Positions 52,410 through 62,470 of a stretch of 64,000 nucleotides of DNA are shown here, in pieces. Origin of the DNA: Bradyrhizobium erythrophlei. Lineage in GTDB: Bacteria > Pseudomonadota > Alphaproteobacteria > Rhizobiales > Xanthobacteraceae. Under the pieces are notes generated by a model. It was not told where the DNA came from, searched no databases, and saw only the letters and a list, made by a program, of their open reading frames with translations. Numbering within the stretch: the first letter of the stretch is position 1; each line of letters starts with the position of its first letter. The position numbers and the translations under genes are program-made. The DNA lies in the NCBI RefSeq assembly GCF_900142985.1, contig NZ_LT670849.1, positions 3,720,001 to 3,784,000 of the forward strand. The letters run 5' to 3'.

Positions 52410-52529
52410 CGTTCTCTCCAGAGTGGGGTTGACCGCTCGGCGCGATCAGGTCTGCGCCGGGAACGATCCGTTGGCTTTTGGGGATGGCCGACGGCACGGG
52501 GAGCGCCGTCGGCAGGCGAAGCGAGCGAC

Positions 52530-53993
52530 CTACTCCGCGGCGATGGTCTGCGGTTTGAAATCGATGCCCATCGCCTTCCCGACGCCCGCGCCGTATTCGG
52601 GGTCGGCCCTGTAGCAATGAGCGATCTGCCTCGTGACGATCTCGGCCGGAACGCCTTGCATCGCCGCCCGGTAATTTTGGAAGAGTTGCTCCTTCTGAGC
52701 GGCCGTCATGAGCCGGAACAGGTCGCCGGGCTGACGATAGTCGTCGTTGCCGTCGCGGTGATTGTAGCGGTCGGCATCTCCGGAAATTTTCAGCGGCGGC
52801 TCGCGGAAACGCTCGTCCTGCACCGGGCCGTTGAACGAATTCGGCTCGTAATAGGCATCAGGATTCGGATTGCCTGCGAGCCGCATGGTGCCATCGACGT
52901 TGTAGGTGTGGACGGGACAGCGGGGCCTGTTGACGGGAAGCTGATCCGCATTGACACCGACGCGATAGCGGTGCGCATCGGCATAGGAGAAGATGCGCGC
53001 TTGCAGCATCTTGTCCGGCGAGTGGCCGATGCCGGGCACGATATTGGCGGGCGAGAGCGCGGCCTGCTCGACTTCGGCGAAATAATTCTGCGGATTGCGG
53101 TTAAGTTCGAGGATGCCGACCTCGATCAGCGGGTAATCGTTGTGCGGCCAGACTTTGGTAAGGTCGAACGGGTTGTACCAGTGCTTGCCGACATCGCTCT
53201 CCGGCATGATCTGGATGGAGAATTTCCACTTCGGGAAGTCGCCCTTTTCGATCGATTCGAATAGGTCGCGCTGATGGGTCTCGCGATCGTAGGCGACCTT
53301 CTCGGCGGCTTCGGCGTTCGTCCAATTCTTGATGCCCTGCATGGTCTTGAAGTGGAATTTCACCCAGTAGCGCTCATTCTTGGTGTTGATGAACGAGTAG
53401 GTGTGCGAGCCGAAGCCGTCGATATTGCGATAGCTCTGGGGCAGGCCGCGGTCCGACATCAGGATGGTTACCTGGTGCAGGCTCTCCGGCGACAGCGACC
53501 AGAAATCCCACATCGCGGTCGGCGAGCGCATGTTTGTTCTCGGGTGGCGCTTCTGGGTGTGGATGAAGTCAGGGAACTTCAGCGCGTCGCGCACGAAGAA
53601 CACCGGCGTATTGTTGCCGACCATGTCCCAATTGCCGTCCTCGGTGTAAAAGCGCAGCGCAAAGCCGCGGACGTCGCGCTCGGCGTCGGCGGCGCCGCGC
53701 TCACCGGCCACCGTCGAGAAGCGCAGGAAAGCCTCGGTCTCTTTGCCCTTCTGTAACACCTTGGCCTTCGTGTATTTCGCAATGTCATGAGTGATGGTGA
53801 GCTTGCCATAGGCGCCTGAGCCCTTGGCGTGCTGGCCGCGCTCGGGAATGCGCTCGCGGTTCTGGTGGGCAAGCTTTTCCAACAGAACGAAGTCTTGCAT
53901 CAGCACCGGACCGAGCGGGCCCGCCGTGATGCTGTTCTGGTTGTCGGAGACCGGCATGCCGCTGTCGGTGGTGAGTGTAGGGCGTTTGGCCAC
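52530..53993 (-). CDS. katA: Monofunctional heme catalase
   Basis: 487 aa, small-subunit length. The active-site segment [18 protein letters not shown] carries the essential His. Distal Asn lies in the [11 protein letters not shown] region, and the proximal heme Tyr in [14 protein letters not shown]. It splits H2O2 to water and oxygen in the cytosol. It is on the same strand as the aquaporin; the OxyR gene lies 1.7 kb away. KatA versus KatE naming is not settled by sequence reading. Confidence 0.93.
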   Translation of the reverse strand: MAKRPTLTTDSGMPVSDNQNSITAGPLGPVLMQDFVLLEKLAHQNRERIPERGQHAKGSGAYGKLTITHDIAKYTKAKVLQKGKETEAFLRFSTVAGERGAADAERDVRGFALRFYTEDGNWDMVGNNTPVFFVRDALKFPDFIHTQKRHPRTNMRSPTAMWDFWSLSPESLHQVTILMSDRGLPQSYRNIDGFGSHTYSFINTKNERYWVKFHFKTMQGIKNWTNAEAAEKVAYDRETHQRDLFESIEKGDFPKWKFSIQIMPESDVGKHWYNPFDLTKVWPHNDYPLIEVGILELNRNPQNYFAEVEQAALSPANIVPGIGHSPDKMLQARIFSYADAHRYRVGVNADQLPVNRPRCPVHTYNVDGTMRLAGNPNPDAYYEPNSFNGPVQDERFREPPLKISGDADRYNHRDGNDDYRQPGDLFRLMTAAQKEQLFQNYRAAMQGVPAEIVTRQIAHCYRADPEYGAGVGKAMGIDFKPQTIAAE

Positions 53994-54431
53994 GGATTGC
54001 TCCTGTGTTGCGAGACGTTAAGATCCCGGCAGCGCTGCTCATGCTTTCGCAACGTCGTCTCACAGGATTGCGGTTGCGAGAACCGGGCGTGAACTCAAAC
54101 GTATGCATCCGCTTCGCAATGACTTTGGCTCAATTGCTGCCATTGCCGCGGTTTTGCGCCAATCTCCGGAAGCGGAAAGTTATTCAGCTGGCGCGGCCCA
54201 GGGATGGAGCGCAAGCCACGAGCCGTGGTCACACGTATTTGTGGTCACACGTAGTTTCGTTTTACAAACTTGTGATGCTCGAGATGGTGGTTCAGCTCAA
54301 GTGAGCGCTTGTGGCGTGCGGATAGGTCGACCACGTCACCGTCGAAAGAAAATACTCAAGCAGATGAATTTGTCAGGCAGCGGCTATGCATCGGGCGCGC
54401 GTGATGGATCAACCGGCCGGTGCAGGTGCGC
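53994..54431. other. Catalase upstream region, no gene recognised
   Basis: About 440 bp between the catalase start and the 3' end of the next small gene. It should contain the catalase promoter; no OxyR box could be assigned with confidence. Confidence 0.4.
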
Positions 54432-54668
54432 TCAATCCGCTGGCTGCTTCCCGTCCTCAATAGCAACTGCAGTCAGGTGTCTCGGGTCGGTCACGCCATT
54501 AGATGCTGCCCTGAGTATTCTTTCAGCCATCTTCGCTTTTGTTGCGGGTGTCCGGTTGGCGACATCAATCTGGTCGACAGCCGCATCTAAGACCGACTTC
54601 AGCGTAGACACCAATTCCGGTTCGAAATCCATCGGCGATAGCTTCGGCGATGATGGCGACTTCCGCAT
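54432..54668 (-). CDS. Hypothetical protein, 78 aa
   Basis: MRKSPSSPKLSPMDFEPELV, then STLKSVLDAAVDQI and AKMAERILRAASNGVTDPRH. The helix pattern with K.AE.IL.AA..G..DP.. is a small conserved rhizobial protein type of unknown role. GGAG lies 8 nt before the ATG. Confidence 0.65.
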   Translation of the reverse strand: MRKSPSSPKLSPMDFEPELVSTLKSVLDAAVDQIDVANRTPATKAKMAERILRAASNGVTDPRHLTAVAIEDGKQPAD

Positions 54669-54764
54669 TAGGGCACTCCTGTTCGCGAGCCTCGTTTAAT
54701 TTGCGTATGAGTCGATGATGTGACAGGCCGCCCACTTTGTTTTGATTCTAACGATGGCGTCAGC

Positions 54765-54866
54765 ATGAGTGCTTTACGCCAGCCCGTCTACACACGCGCG
54801 TCGTTCGGTGGAAACCCCGCCGGAGTGGGTGAGCTGGATGTTTGGTCATCCGCACGAATGATCTAA
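54765..54866 (+). pseudogene. N-terminal remnant of a PhzF-family protein
   Basis: 33 codons: MSALRQPVYTRASFGGNPAG, then VGELDVWSSARMI and a stop. VYTR..FGGNPAGV is the hallmark N-terminus of PhzF isomerases. Nothing of the rest is found; the sequence runs into the DedA 3' end. Confidence 0.55.
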
Positions 54867-55508
54867 CAGAGCGACCTCCGCTCGACGGCGTAGCGTGACT
54901 TCATTTCGTCGAATAAAAATTGGGACTGCATGCCCCGCCGCAATAAATAAGCCCAATGAGATCACACTCAGTATTCCGGAAATCCTGTGATTTTCGGTGC
55001 CCGCTGCATAGGCACAGAAGCCAAAGAGACACGCCCAGCAGACTCCACCAGTGATATTGAAGAAGAAAAACCGACCTGCTGGCATGCAGTTGGCGCCCGC
55101 AAGCAAAGCCGCGACATTCGCAGCACTGCGATGAAACGCCAAAAGAACACGACGGCGTTCCCATACCGGAAAAAAATATCGACCGATCAGCAATCGATCC
55201 TCATCGGGGCGGATCCACCGACGGTATCTGCGAAGAAAGGGCAAACCGAGCTTACGCCCGACCATGTATCCCATTCCATCCCCGACAATCGCGCCGGCTG
55301 CAGCCGCGAATACAACGAAGACGATGTCGATCTGACCAGTGGTGGAGGCAAGGAGTGCCGCGGCAACAAGGATTGTCTCCCCTGGGAGAGGCAGGCCGGC
55401 ACTCTCCAACGCAACAATACCAAAGATGGTCCATGGGCCGTAGATTGGGATCAACTTAATCAGAGCATCGGACAAAGAAATAAACTCGATATGTTGACGG
55501 TGTTTCAC
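54846..55508 (-). CDS. DedA-family membrane protein with two compensating frameshifts
   Basis: 220 aa. Normal DedA parts: IYGPWTIFGIVALESAGLPL, GETILVAAALLAST, AGAIVGDGMGYMVGRKLGLP and, later, AALLAGANCM-PAGRF. Between residues about 111 and 132 the frame reads FPVWERRRVLLAFHRSAAN, whereas the conserved sequence YGNAVVFFWRFIAVLRM is present in another frame. An extra base in a run of seven A (55170-55176, plus strand) and a loss near 55115 would explain this. The altered part is the functional re-entrant loop, so the protein is probably impaired unless the sequence is in error. Confidence 0.75.
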   Translation of the reverse strand: MKHRQHIEFISLSDALIKLIPIYGPWTIFGIVALESAGLPLPGETILVAAALLASTTGQIDIVFVVFAAAAGAIVGDGMGYMVGRKLGLPFLRRYRRWIRPDEDRLLIGRYFFPVWERRRVLLAFHRSAANVAALLAGANCMPAGRFFFFNITGGVCWACLFGFCAYAAGTENHRISGILSVISLGLFIAAGHAVPIFIRRNEVTLRRRAEVALLDHSCG

Positions 55509-55669
55509 AGTGCTTCACCGGATGGTGAGATGTTCGCAAGCGATTGATTTATAGGTACCTGACCATGGAATGGTCAGCTGCTGGCTCTTATCTTGTGTGT
55601 GTGCGGAGGTCCGCCATTCTTTGCCATTGGACCAATGGATAAAAACGCACAGCTACATTGGACATTCCG

Positions 55670-56623
55670 ATGGCCATCCTGCCCAGTCTTCAACAACTCC
55701 GCTTTCTCTGTGCTTTGGCCGAGCAATGCCATTTCGGCCGTGCTGCGGAAAGTTGTGCCGTCACGCAGTCGACGCTGAGCGGAGGGATCAAGGAGCTCGA
55801 GGCACGGCTGGGCATAACGCTGTTTGAGCGCAGCCACCGCCACGTGATACTGACGCCCTTGGGGAAAGAGATCGCGACGCGTGCCCAGCGCCTCCTGGTC
55901 GAAGCCGAGGAACTGGTCGGGTTGGCCCGCAATGCGCACGAGCCATTGTCCGGACCGCTCCGGTTCGGGGTAATCCCGACAGTCGGGCCGTATGTCCTGC
56001 CCTCGCTGCTGTCGCATCTGGGCACTGCGCGGCCGAAGCTCAAACTGTACGTGCGGGAGGCGCCGACTGCAGTGCTGCTGGATAGGCTCGCTGGAGGAGC
56101 GCTCGACATTTTGTTGGTAGCAATTCCTTATGACCTTGGCGATGTCGAGGCGATGGAAATCGCCGAAGATCCAATCGTCGTAGCGATGCCGCGCAACCAT
56201 CCTCTTGGACAACACAAAGCGGTAAGCCGCGATGACCTAGCGCGCGAGCAGCTGCTCCTGATCGAGGACGGACATTGCCTGCGCAGCCATTCACTGCAGG
56301 CATGTCGGATCGTGGATCCGGGTCGCAATGAGGTCTTCCAGGCGACCAGCCTGCGATCGCTTGTCCAGATGGTTGCCGCTGAGCTTGGCATCACGCTAAT
56401 GCCACGGATCGCGGTGGATTCGGAACTCACTTCATCTCGCAATGTTGTGACTCGGCGACTCTCTCCAGAGGAGCCGTACCGGACCTTGGTCCTAGCTTGG
56501 CGGCCGACATCCTCGCGCGGCGCCGAATTCAGGATGCTCGGAAATCTTATCCGAGAGTGTCTGACCGGTCCCAAGAAAGCATTTGTGCCTGACCGGGACA
56601 CTGCAGCACTACCGGCGCGCTGA
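55670..56623 (+). CDS. oxyR: OxyR-type LysR regulator
   Basis: 317 aa. N-terminal winged helix (LRFLCALAEQCHFGRAAESC, QSTLSGGIKELEARLG). The regulatory domain holds the redox pair in EDGHCLRSHSLQACRI: two Cys with eight residues between them, as in the Cys199-Cys208 disulfide of E. coli OxyR. It should activate peroxide defence genes, and catalase is 1.7 kb away. ATG 55670 gives the family start; TTG 55658 is possible. Confidence 0.9.
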   Translation: MAILPSLQQLRFLCALAEQCHFGRAAESCAVTQSTLSGGIKELEARLGITLFERSHRHVILTPLGKEIATRAQRLLVEAEELVGLARNAHEPLSGPLRFGVIPTVGPYVLPSLLSHLGTARPKLKLYVREAPTAVLLDRLAGGALDILLVAIPYDLGDVEAMEIAEDPIVVAMPRNHPLGQHKAVSRDDLAREQLLLIEDGHCLRSHSLQACRIVDPGRNEVFQATSLRSLVQMVAAELGITLMPRIAVDSELTSSRNVVTRRLSPEEPYRTLVLAWRPTSSRGAEFRMLGNLIRECLTGPKKAFVPDRDTAALPAR

Positions 56624-56781
56624 CTGGCATCGTCCTTTTCTGCGGTGATAACAGCGCAATCGGCTGCTCCGATTACTGTCTTCGAAATTTCCCGTTAGCG
56701 ATCCGAAGTGCGGCAACGATATGAGGTCGGGCAGGAAGTTCGATGATCATTGATGGCTCCTGCCCATCGAAAGGAAGATAC

Positions 56782-57276
56782 ATGACTGCACGAAGAACGA
56801 TGATGGTATTGGCAACCGCCCTCCTTGCCGGCTCTCTGCTCGCGACGGGTGCACAAGCGCGCGGCGGTGGAGGCGGCGGCGGTGGCGGTGGCGGTGGCGG
56901 TGGCGGTGGACATGGTGGCGGCGGCTTTGGTGGTGGCGGTGGCTTCCACGGAGGCAGCATGGGCGGCGTTGGCGACGGCGGCTTCCACAGTGGCACTTTC
57001 GCTGGAGGATTTCACGGTTTTGGCCCCGGCCCCGTCGTTCGAGGATCCAACAATGGCGGCTTCCATGGCTTTGGCCCCGGTCCCGTCGTTCGAGGATTTA
57101 ATGGCCACGACTACGGGCACCACCACTACGGCTACCGGCCGTATGGCTACTGGGACAACTACGCTTACTATCCGTACGACGATTCCTACTACGACAACGG
57201 CAGTTGCTACGTTGTTCAGCGACGGGTGCACACCGCGCATGGCTTGCGTCTGCAACCCCGCGAGGTATGCGGTTGA
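56782..57276 (+). CDS. Secreted glycine-rich protein
   Basis: 164 aa. Signal peptide MTARRTMMVLATALLAGSLL, cleaved near AQAR. A run of 16 Gly (residues about 28-43) is followed by GGGF/GGFH units and two copies of FHGFGPGPVVRG at residues about 75-105. A Tyr/His-rich segment (HHHYGYRPYGYWDNYAYYPY) and a short Cys pair at the end follow. AAGGAAG lies 5 nt before ATG 56782. The His/Tyr/Gly makeup fits an envelope or metal-associated protein; function unknown. A strong terminator follows. Confidence 0.8.
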   Translation: MTARRTMMVLATALLAGSLLATGAQARGGGGGGGGGGGGGGGGHGGGGFGGGGGFHGGSMGGVGDGGFHSGTFAGGFHGFGPGPVVRGSNNGGFHGFGPGPVVRGFNGHDYGHHHYGYRPYGYWDNYAYYPYDDSYYDNGSCYVVQRRVHTAHGLRLQPREVCG

Positions 57277-57320
57277 TCGATCGTAGCGCGTCGATGTTGA
57301 TCGCGATCTGAAACGTCAAT

Positions 57321-57357
57321 TGACCTCAGCGCGGTCCCGCGCTGAGGTCATTTTTTT
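57321..57357 (+). terminator. Rho-independent terminator
   Basis: TGACCTCAGCGCG (57321-57333) pairs perfectly with CGCGCTGAGGTCA (57338-57350), 13 bp with a 4-nt loop, followed by seven T (57351-57357). It ends the Gly-rich gene transcript. Confidence 0.92.
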
Positions 57358-58088
57358 GCGGGATGCGCCTACTTCCCCGTCGCGACCCGCTGCGTCTCCA
57401 CATTCACTAGCCGTCCTCGACATGCACCGGAAACGTCTCGACGACAACGGCGCCTGGGACCTAAGCGCCTAATGGCGTACAGCTTCGGTTGCTATGAGGA
57501 CCGGATGGAGTGCTGGTTGATTTCTGTGAATGCGATGGGTGGGGTGAAGATAGGCAGGATGGATGCGCCTTACGCGGGACACAGCTTCTTACCCTGCCTG
57601 GCTTTGCCATTACAAACGTGAATTCCAAAGCTTGGAGCGCGTGATGCATTTGCCGCAGTGAAAAAAAATGCCACCTACCATTGGCCTTGCAAACCCAGGA
57701 CGGAGCGCCTCTCGGGTCACCTCCCGTACAATTGATCCTCACATCGACGAAGTCCAGACGAAATTTCTACACGCAAGTTCAACGTTAGAGTTTTCACGTA
57801 CGTTTGCCAGGCATCCGTTCGGCCGCCGCGCGTCGCCGAACACTCAAGCGTGATGAGTATGGTGCTCGTTTCTTCCTACATCTGGAAATGAAGCGCTTGG
57901 CTTGCGTTTCACCAGACGAAAAACCGTGACCGCGAAGGCGGACCAGCACTCGCGAAATCGTACGACAGACGGGTCTTGCAGGCAGTGCACTAAGCTCTAG
58001 CGCGATAGACCAGGTGAACTCGGCTGTCGTTAAGTCTGTCGCTGCGGACTAGGTTTGGCCGTATACGGGCACAGGACAGGAGCAGCTG
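57358..58088. other. Long intergenic stretch, no gene recognised
   Basis: About 730 bp with no supported reading frame. AGGACAGGAG just before 58089 serves sorA. Confidence 0.45.
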
Positions 58089-59327
58089 ATGCGCGATCAC
58101 GACGTGCAATCATCGGTGCTGACGCGACGGCGCGTGCTCGGTGGAATGGGAATTGCCGGCCTGGCGCTAATGTCCTCGCCCGTATTAGCGCAAGAGACGG
58201 TCGATCTGCACGTGCCGGGCGGTCCGAGTACGCGCATGATCACCACATCCTATCCACAAAAGGGCCGAATGATCCTGCAGCGTTCGAGCCCGCCATGGCT
58301 CGAGACGCCCTTCGAAGTCTTCGACAAGGGCGTGTTCACCCCAAACGAGCAGCATTATGTGAGCTGGCACTGGGCGACTTTTCCAGGCGACATCAATGTG
58401 GATAGCTTTCGTCTTACGGTGCACGGACAGGTCAATCAGATCCTTTCGTTATCGCTCAAGGATATTCTACAGAGCTTGCCAAGATTCGATATCGCCGCGG
58501 TCAACCAATGCGCCGGCAATTCACGCATCTACGCCGTACCACGCGTTGCCGGCGCTCAATGGGCAGATGGTTCGATGAGCAACGCGATCTGGACCGGGGT
58601 GCGTCTTAAGGATGTGCTTGACCGTGCCGGTGTAAAAGCTGGTGCCATTCAGGTCCGCTTCGGCGGCCTGGACGAGCCGGTGATTTCGGGTGCACCGAAG
58701 TTCCTGAAGTCACTCACCATCGATCACGCTCGCGACGGCGAGGTGATGATCGCTTTCGCCATGAACGGCGAGCAGCTTCCATTGCTGAACGGATTTCCGC
58801 TGCGGCTCGTTGTGCCTGGCTGGTGCGGAGTCTATTGGATCAAGATGCTGAACGACATCGAAGTGCTGGATCAGCCCGACACCAATTACTGGACAGCGAC
58901 CGGTTACCGCGTACCCGATACGCCGCACAATTCCGTCAAGCCTGGCGATACCGGATTCAAGATGGTGCCGGTAACCCGCAACGCTCCGCGGTCGTTCATC
59001 ACCAACATCCGCGACGGCGACACGGTACCGGCGGGGACGCCAGCTTCGGCGCAGGGCATCGCTTTCGGCGGCGATTGCGGCGTTGCCCGTGTCGACCTGT
59101 CGATCGATGGCGGCAAGACTTGGCAGCCGACCCAGCTCGGGGCCGATCAGGGCACATACGGCTTTCGGCAATGGCGGACTCACTTCACGCTGTCTGCGCC
59201 CGGCGCGCACACCCTGATGGTTCGTTGCATCAACACCAAGAATGAGGCGCAGCCCGATTTCCGGATATGGAATCCGGCTGGCTACCTGTTCAATACCATT
59301 GAAGCGACCCATGTGGTTGCGGCCTGA
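58089..59327 (+). CDS. sorA: Sulfite dehydrogenase, molybdopterin subunit (SorA type)
   Basis: 412 aa, periplasmic. Twin-arginine signal (LTRRRVLGGMGIAGLALMSS). Sulfite-oxidase fold: molybdenum ligand Cys in AAVNQCAGNSRIYA, substrate-site residues around PLRLVVPGWCGVYWIKML, and a C-terminal dimerisation domain (GVARVDLSIDGGKTWQPTQ, FRQWRTHFTLSAPGAHTLMV). It oxidises sulfite to sulfate and passes electrons to the cytochrome encoded 13 bp downstream. Confidence 0.92.
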   Translation: MRDHDVQSSVLTRRRVLGGMGIAGLALMSSPVLAQETVDLHVPGGPSTRMITTSYPQKGRMILQRSSPPWLETPFEVFDKGVFTPNEQHYVSWHWATFPGDINVDSFRLTVHGQVNQILSLSLKDILQSLPRFDIAAVNQCAGNSRIYAVPRVAGAQWADGSMSNAIWTGVRLKDVLDRAGVKAGAIQVRFGGLDEPVISGAPKFLKSLTIDHARDGEVMIAFAMNGEQLPLLNGFPLRLVVPGWCGVYWIKMLNDIEVLDQPDTNYWTATGYRVPDTPHNSVKPGDTGFKMVPVTRNAPRSFITNIRDGDTVPAGTPASAQGIAFGGDCGVARVDLSIDGGKTWQPTQLGADQGTYGFRQWRTHFTLSAPGAHTLMVRCINTKNEAQPDFRIWNPAGYLFNTIEATHVVAA

Positions 59328-59340
59328 AGAGGAACAAGAA

Positions 59341-59673
59341 ATGCTACGTGCAGTCCTCCCGATGCCCGCCGTTCTGGGTCTGATTCTGTTATTGCATCCC
59401 GGCCATGCCGCAACGATCACCACATTGAAGTCGCTGAAGCTGGATGTCCCCACCAGCGACGCGATGTTCCCCGCCGGTCCAGGATCGGATGCGATCAACA
59501 ACAACTGCCTCGCCTGCCACTCTGCCGACCACGTGCTGAATCAGCCTTCGTTGTCCAGGGAAGCCTGGCAAGAAGTCGTCAACAAGATGATCACGGCCTA
59601 CAAGGCTCCTGTCAGTCCTGACGACGCCAAAGCGATCGTCGACTATCTGGTTCGCACCAAAGGCACTTCATAG
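59341..59673 (+). CDS. sorB: Sulfite dehydrogenase cytochrome c subunit (SorB type)
   Basis: 110 aa. Signal peptide (VLPMPAVLGLILLLHPGHAA) and one heme c site in NNNCLACHSADH, with the axial Met likely in VVNKMITAYKAPVSP. It accepts electrons from SorA in the periplasm. AGAGGAA precedes ATG 59341; the 33-codon upstream extension overlapping sorA is not needed. Confidence 0.9.
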   Translation: MLRAVLPMPAVLGLILLLHPGHAATITTLKSLKLDVPTSDAMFPAGPGSDAINNNCLACHSADHVLNQPSLSREAWQEVVNKMITAYKAPVSPDDAKAIVDYLVRTKGTS

Positions 59674-59743
59674 GTCCGGTAACGCAAGCGCTCAGCAACA
59701 GCACCTCGCACCGCTAGACTTTAACGAATCGAAATGGGCTCGC

Positions 59744-59786
59744 TATGAAGAACCTTGGAATCAGCATTGTAGTGCTGGCAACGGTC
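59744..59786 (+). pseudogene. Start of a secreted protein cut by the IS110 remnant
   Basis: ATG 59744 encodes MKNLGISIVVLATV, a signal-peptide-like start, then runs into the IS110 fragment and loses its frame. It follows sorB on the same strand and may be a third gene of that operon that was destroyed. Confidence 0.3.
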
Positions 59787-59951
59787 TTCAAGGCCGATCC
59801 GAACCGCACCCGGCGCTTTTGACCTCACGAACCCAGCAATTGCTTCAGGGACAGAATCGACGACGCCCTCTCGGACAACCGATCCCTTCTCGTTCACTAC
59901 GCAGATCGACGTCTGCTTCAACGACACGTCAAGTCCAACATAGCATTCCAT
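59787..59951 (-). pseudogene. IS110-family transposase, N-terminal fragment
   Basis: 55 codons from ATG 59951: MECYVGLDVSLKQTSICVV, NEKGSVVREGVVDSVPEAI, APGAVRIGLE. This is the DEDD-domain start of IS110 transposases with its first Asp. The remainder of the element is absent. Confidence 0.8.
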
Positions 59952-60139
59952 TGCACCTCTCCATCGTTGCTGGGGCCACATGAGGCTGGCCCCTCTATTC
60001 CCTGGAGAGCTGATTCCTATGTCCTTGTCTGGCTCGATCCCGGAATTACCCCATGTTGCAAAAGCCTTTTTGAGGTGACACACGGAATTTTCTAGGAGCG
60101 CTGATGCGTTTTGTGTAAACAAATGTGAGGGACCCCGTG

Positions 60140-62470
60140 ATGTTGGATCATATCAAAGACCACGAGACGGCATTCCGGCTGGAAGAAGCGACTATTAGCG
60201 AACTGCATGAAGCGATCCGGGCCGGCAAGACCACCCTTGTCGAAGTGGTTCAGCGATACATCGATCGCGCGCGTGCGTATAACGGTGTTGCCTGCCTTTT
60301 GCTAACGGAGAACGGCGCCAATGTCCCGGAGGCGAAAGGTGCGGTTCGCGCCCTTGCACCGCTGCAATTTCCGACCGAGACGGTAAAGGCATCGACGATC
60401 CTTCCCGATCTCGACAGGTACAATGGGCCGCCACTTGAGTTCGGCCGCATGGAGCCGACGGCATCGGACCCCGACGTGTACCAGCAATATGGGATGATCG
60501 TCGGCAAGCCGAATGCGGGCCAAGTAAACGCGATCGGAACTTTCAACATTCGCGGCGAGCGCTCGGTCACCTGCAAGGGAGACTACGATCTTCATCCCTC
60601 GAGAGGACCGTTGCCGAAGGGTGCTCCACCGGTCTGTGAATTCTTCCGCAAGCAACCGGACGCATTGGAGCGCGCGGCCGAGCTTGATGCGCAGTACGGA
60701 CGAAATCCCGACCTCGAGAGGATGCCTATGTACGGCGTTGTATTCTCGTTCAAGGACTCGTTCGACACGGCCGATATGCGCTCAACCGGCGCAGGTGATG
60801 CCGCCTACGATATCGATTTCCCGGCACGGGACCATCTGCTTGTCCAGCAATTGCGCAGCAAGGGCGCGATAATTTTCGCCAAGGCGATCAACACGGAGTA
60901 CAACGGCCGCGCCGGCGATCCCGGCGGGAAAAACCATCCGGAGAAAGTGCTCGCCTCGACACTCGGGTATCAGCGCGGCAGCTGGGGAGGCAATGCGGTC
61001 AATCCCTATGACACCGCGCGCGCCGCTTCCTTGGGTTCAAGTTCAGGGTCCGCGCTATCGGTCAGTACTAATCTCGTGATGGCGAGCCTCGGCGAAGAAA
61101 CCCGCGCCTCGTGTCGCGGTCCGTCAAACCACAACGCGATCGCGCTTATTCTACCGCACAAGGCGATGCTTGGTTTTAATGGTGGTGCGATCGGTGCCGA
61201 CGTGCATTGCGACCGCACCGGCATTCATGCCCGTACGATTGTCGACTGTGCCAAAATCCTCGATGCCCTGAAGGACGCGGACAACGGCTATTACGATGCG
61301 CGCGATCCGTTTACGACAGTGCCGCGGTCCTCGGTGCTCAAGGGACCTTACGCCAGTCATGCCAGGATGCCGGGCAACGCCGGCGCCCTGGCCGGCATGC
61401 GGATCGGGGTTATTCGCGAATCAATGGTCTATCCGAAGGGCTCGAAAACCGAACAGCCGATCGTGATGGCAGCGGCGCGCGAGATCAAGGAAATGCTCGG
61501 CGGGAAACTCGGCGCGACGCTCATTGAATCCAGTCATGCCTTGTGGGAACGCGACCCTGACCTGGAGGTCATGGCTGTCGACTATACCCGTGCGCTGGCG
61601 CAGCTTATTCCGCTGATCATGCCGGACATCCTGTTCCGGCTCGACAGCAGAGGCCAACCGCTCTTCGGGGAGTTTGCCGAGGCGATCGTGCCGACCGAGT
61701 TCTTGCCTGGTAAGGTCTTTGGCAGCGGCACCATGCAACCGATCGATTACTGCGTAGCCATGGCCGAAGGAAACATTCCGCCACCGTCCAACCTCGACAT
61801 CCGCACGATTCAGCAGCAGGAGCTGTCGAACACATTCAGGTACCATATCTCGCAATATCTGATGCGTCGCACGGATGATTGGAGGGAGAAGGGCTTTCAG
61901 GAAACGCTGTCGGACTGGAAGGCTCTCAATGCAAGATCAAAGTTCTGGGGTGACGATCAGCGCGCGGCATTCAAGAATTGGGAAGAGGTTGCCGATCCAC
62001 GTAACAGGCTCGACGGACGCCAGGGCGTCAACGAACGCATCATGCTGCGCGAATTGCTGCGCCGCGCTGACATGATGGTGATATTGGAGAACAAGCTTGA
62101 CGCACTGGTACGCTTGCACACGCCCTGGGCGCCGGGGTTGATCGGACATCCGCATCAATACGATATCCCGTCGAACCTGACGCCGGAATCGCTGATGGGG
62201 CCGAACGCCGGCTTGACCGAAGTTCTAGTCCCGGCCGGCTATGTGAAGGTGACCTACGATCCGGTGTTCAAGCTCAGCGACGACGGCAAGCGCTACGTAT
62301 CGGCAGCATCGGATGTACCCACAGAACTTGCGGAGCCCGGGCTGCCGTTCTCGCTCGTATTCCGCTGCGAGCCCGGCAAGGAAGATATCATTCTGAAAGT
62401 CGCGTCGGCCTATGAGGCCGCTTCAAAGCGGCGTATTCCCCCGCCAGCGTTCGGCCCAATTCCGGCCTGA
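60140..62470 (+). CDS. Amidase-signature-family enzyme
   Basis: 776 aa, long for a family of about 450-550; the extra length is spread over insertions after residue 80 and at the C-terminus. Catalytic triad positions: Lys in VVFSFKDSFDTADM, the cis-Ser region in SLGSSSGSALSVSTNL, and nucleophile Ser in GEETRASCRGPSNHNA, where the usual GGS is ASC. No signal peptide, so cytosolic. ATG 60140 is chosen with TGAGGG 8 nt upstream; GTG 60125 is possible. Substrate unknown; may also be annotated as an aryl amidase or glutamyl amidotransferase-like protein. Confidence 0.87.
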   Translation: MLDHIKDHETAFRLEEATISELHEAIRAGKTTLVEVVQRYIDRARAYNGVACLLLTENGANVPEAKGAVRALAPLQFPTETVKASTILPDLDRYNGPPLEFGRMEPTASDPDVYQQYGMIVGKPNAGQVNAIGTFNIRGERSVTCKGDYDLHPSRGPLPKGAPPVCEFFRKQPDALERAAELDAQYGRNPDLERMPMYGVVFSFKDSFDTADMRSTGAGDAAYDIDFPARDHLLVQQLRSKGAIIFAKAINTEYNGRAGDPGGKNHPEKVLASTLGYQRGSWGGNAVNPYDTARAASLGSSSGSALSVSTNLVMASLGEETRASCRGPSNHNAIALILPHKAMLGFNGGAIGADVHCDRTGIHARTIVDCAKILDALKDADNGYYDARDPFTTVPRSSVLKGPYASHARMPGNAGALAGMRIGVIRESMVYPKGSKTEQPIVMAAAREIKEMLGGKLGATLIESSHALWERDPDLEVMAVDYTRALAQLIPLIMPDILFRLDSRGQPLFGEFAEAIVPTEFLPGKVFGSGTMQPIDYCVAMAEGNIPPPSNLDIRTIQQQELSNTFRYHISQYLMRRTDDWREKGFQETLSDWKALNARSKFWGDDQRAAFKNWEEVADPRNRLDGRQGVNERIMLRELLRRADMMVILENKLDALVRLHTPWAPGLIGHPHQYDIPSNLTPESLMGPNAGLTEVLVPAGYVKVTYDPVFKLSDDGKRYVSAASDVPTELAEPGLPFSLVFRCEPGKEDIILKVASAYEAASKRRIPPPAFGPIPA

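Noticed and set aside
56854-56960. GGCGGT tandem tract considered as a separate satellite repeat
   Set aside because: It is in frame within the secreted Gly-rich protein and codes for its Gly run.
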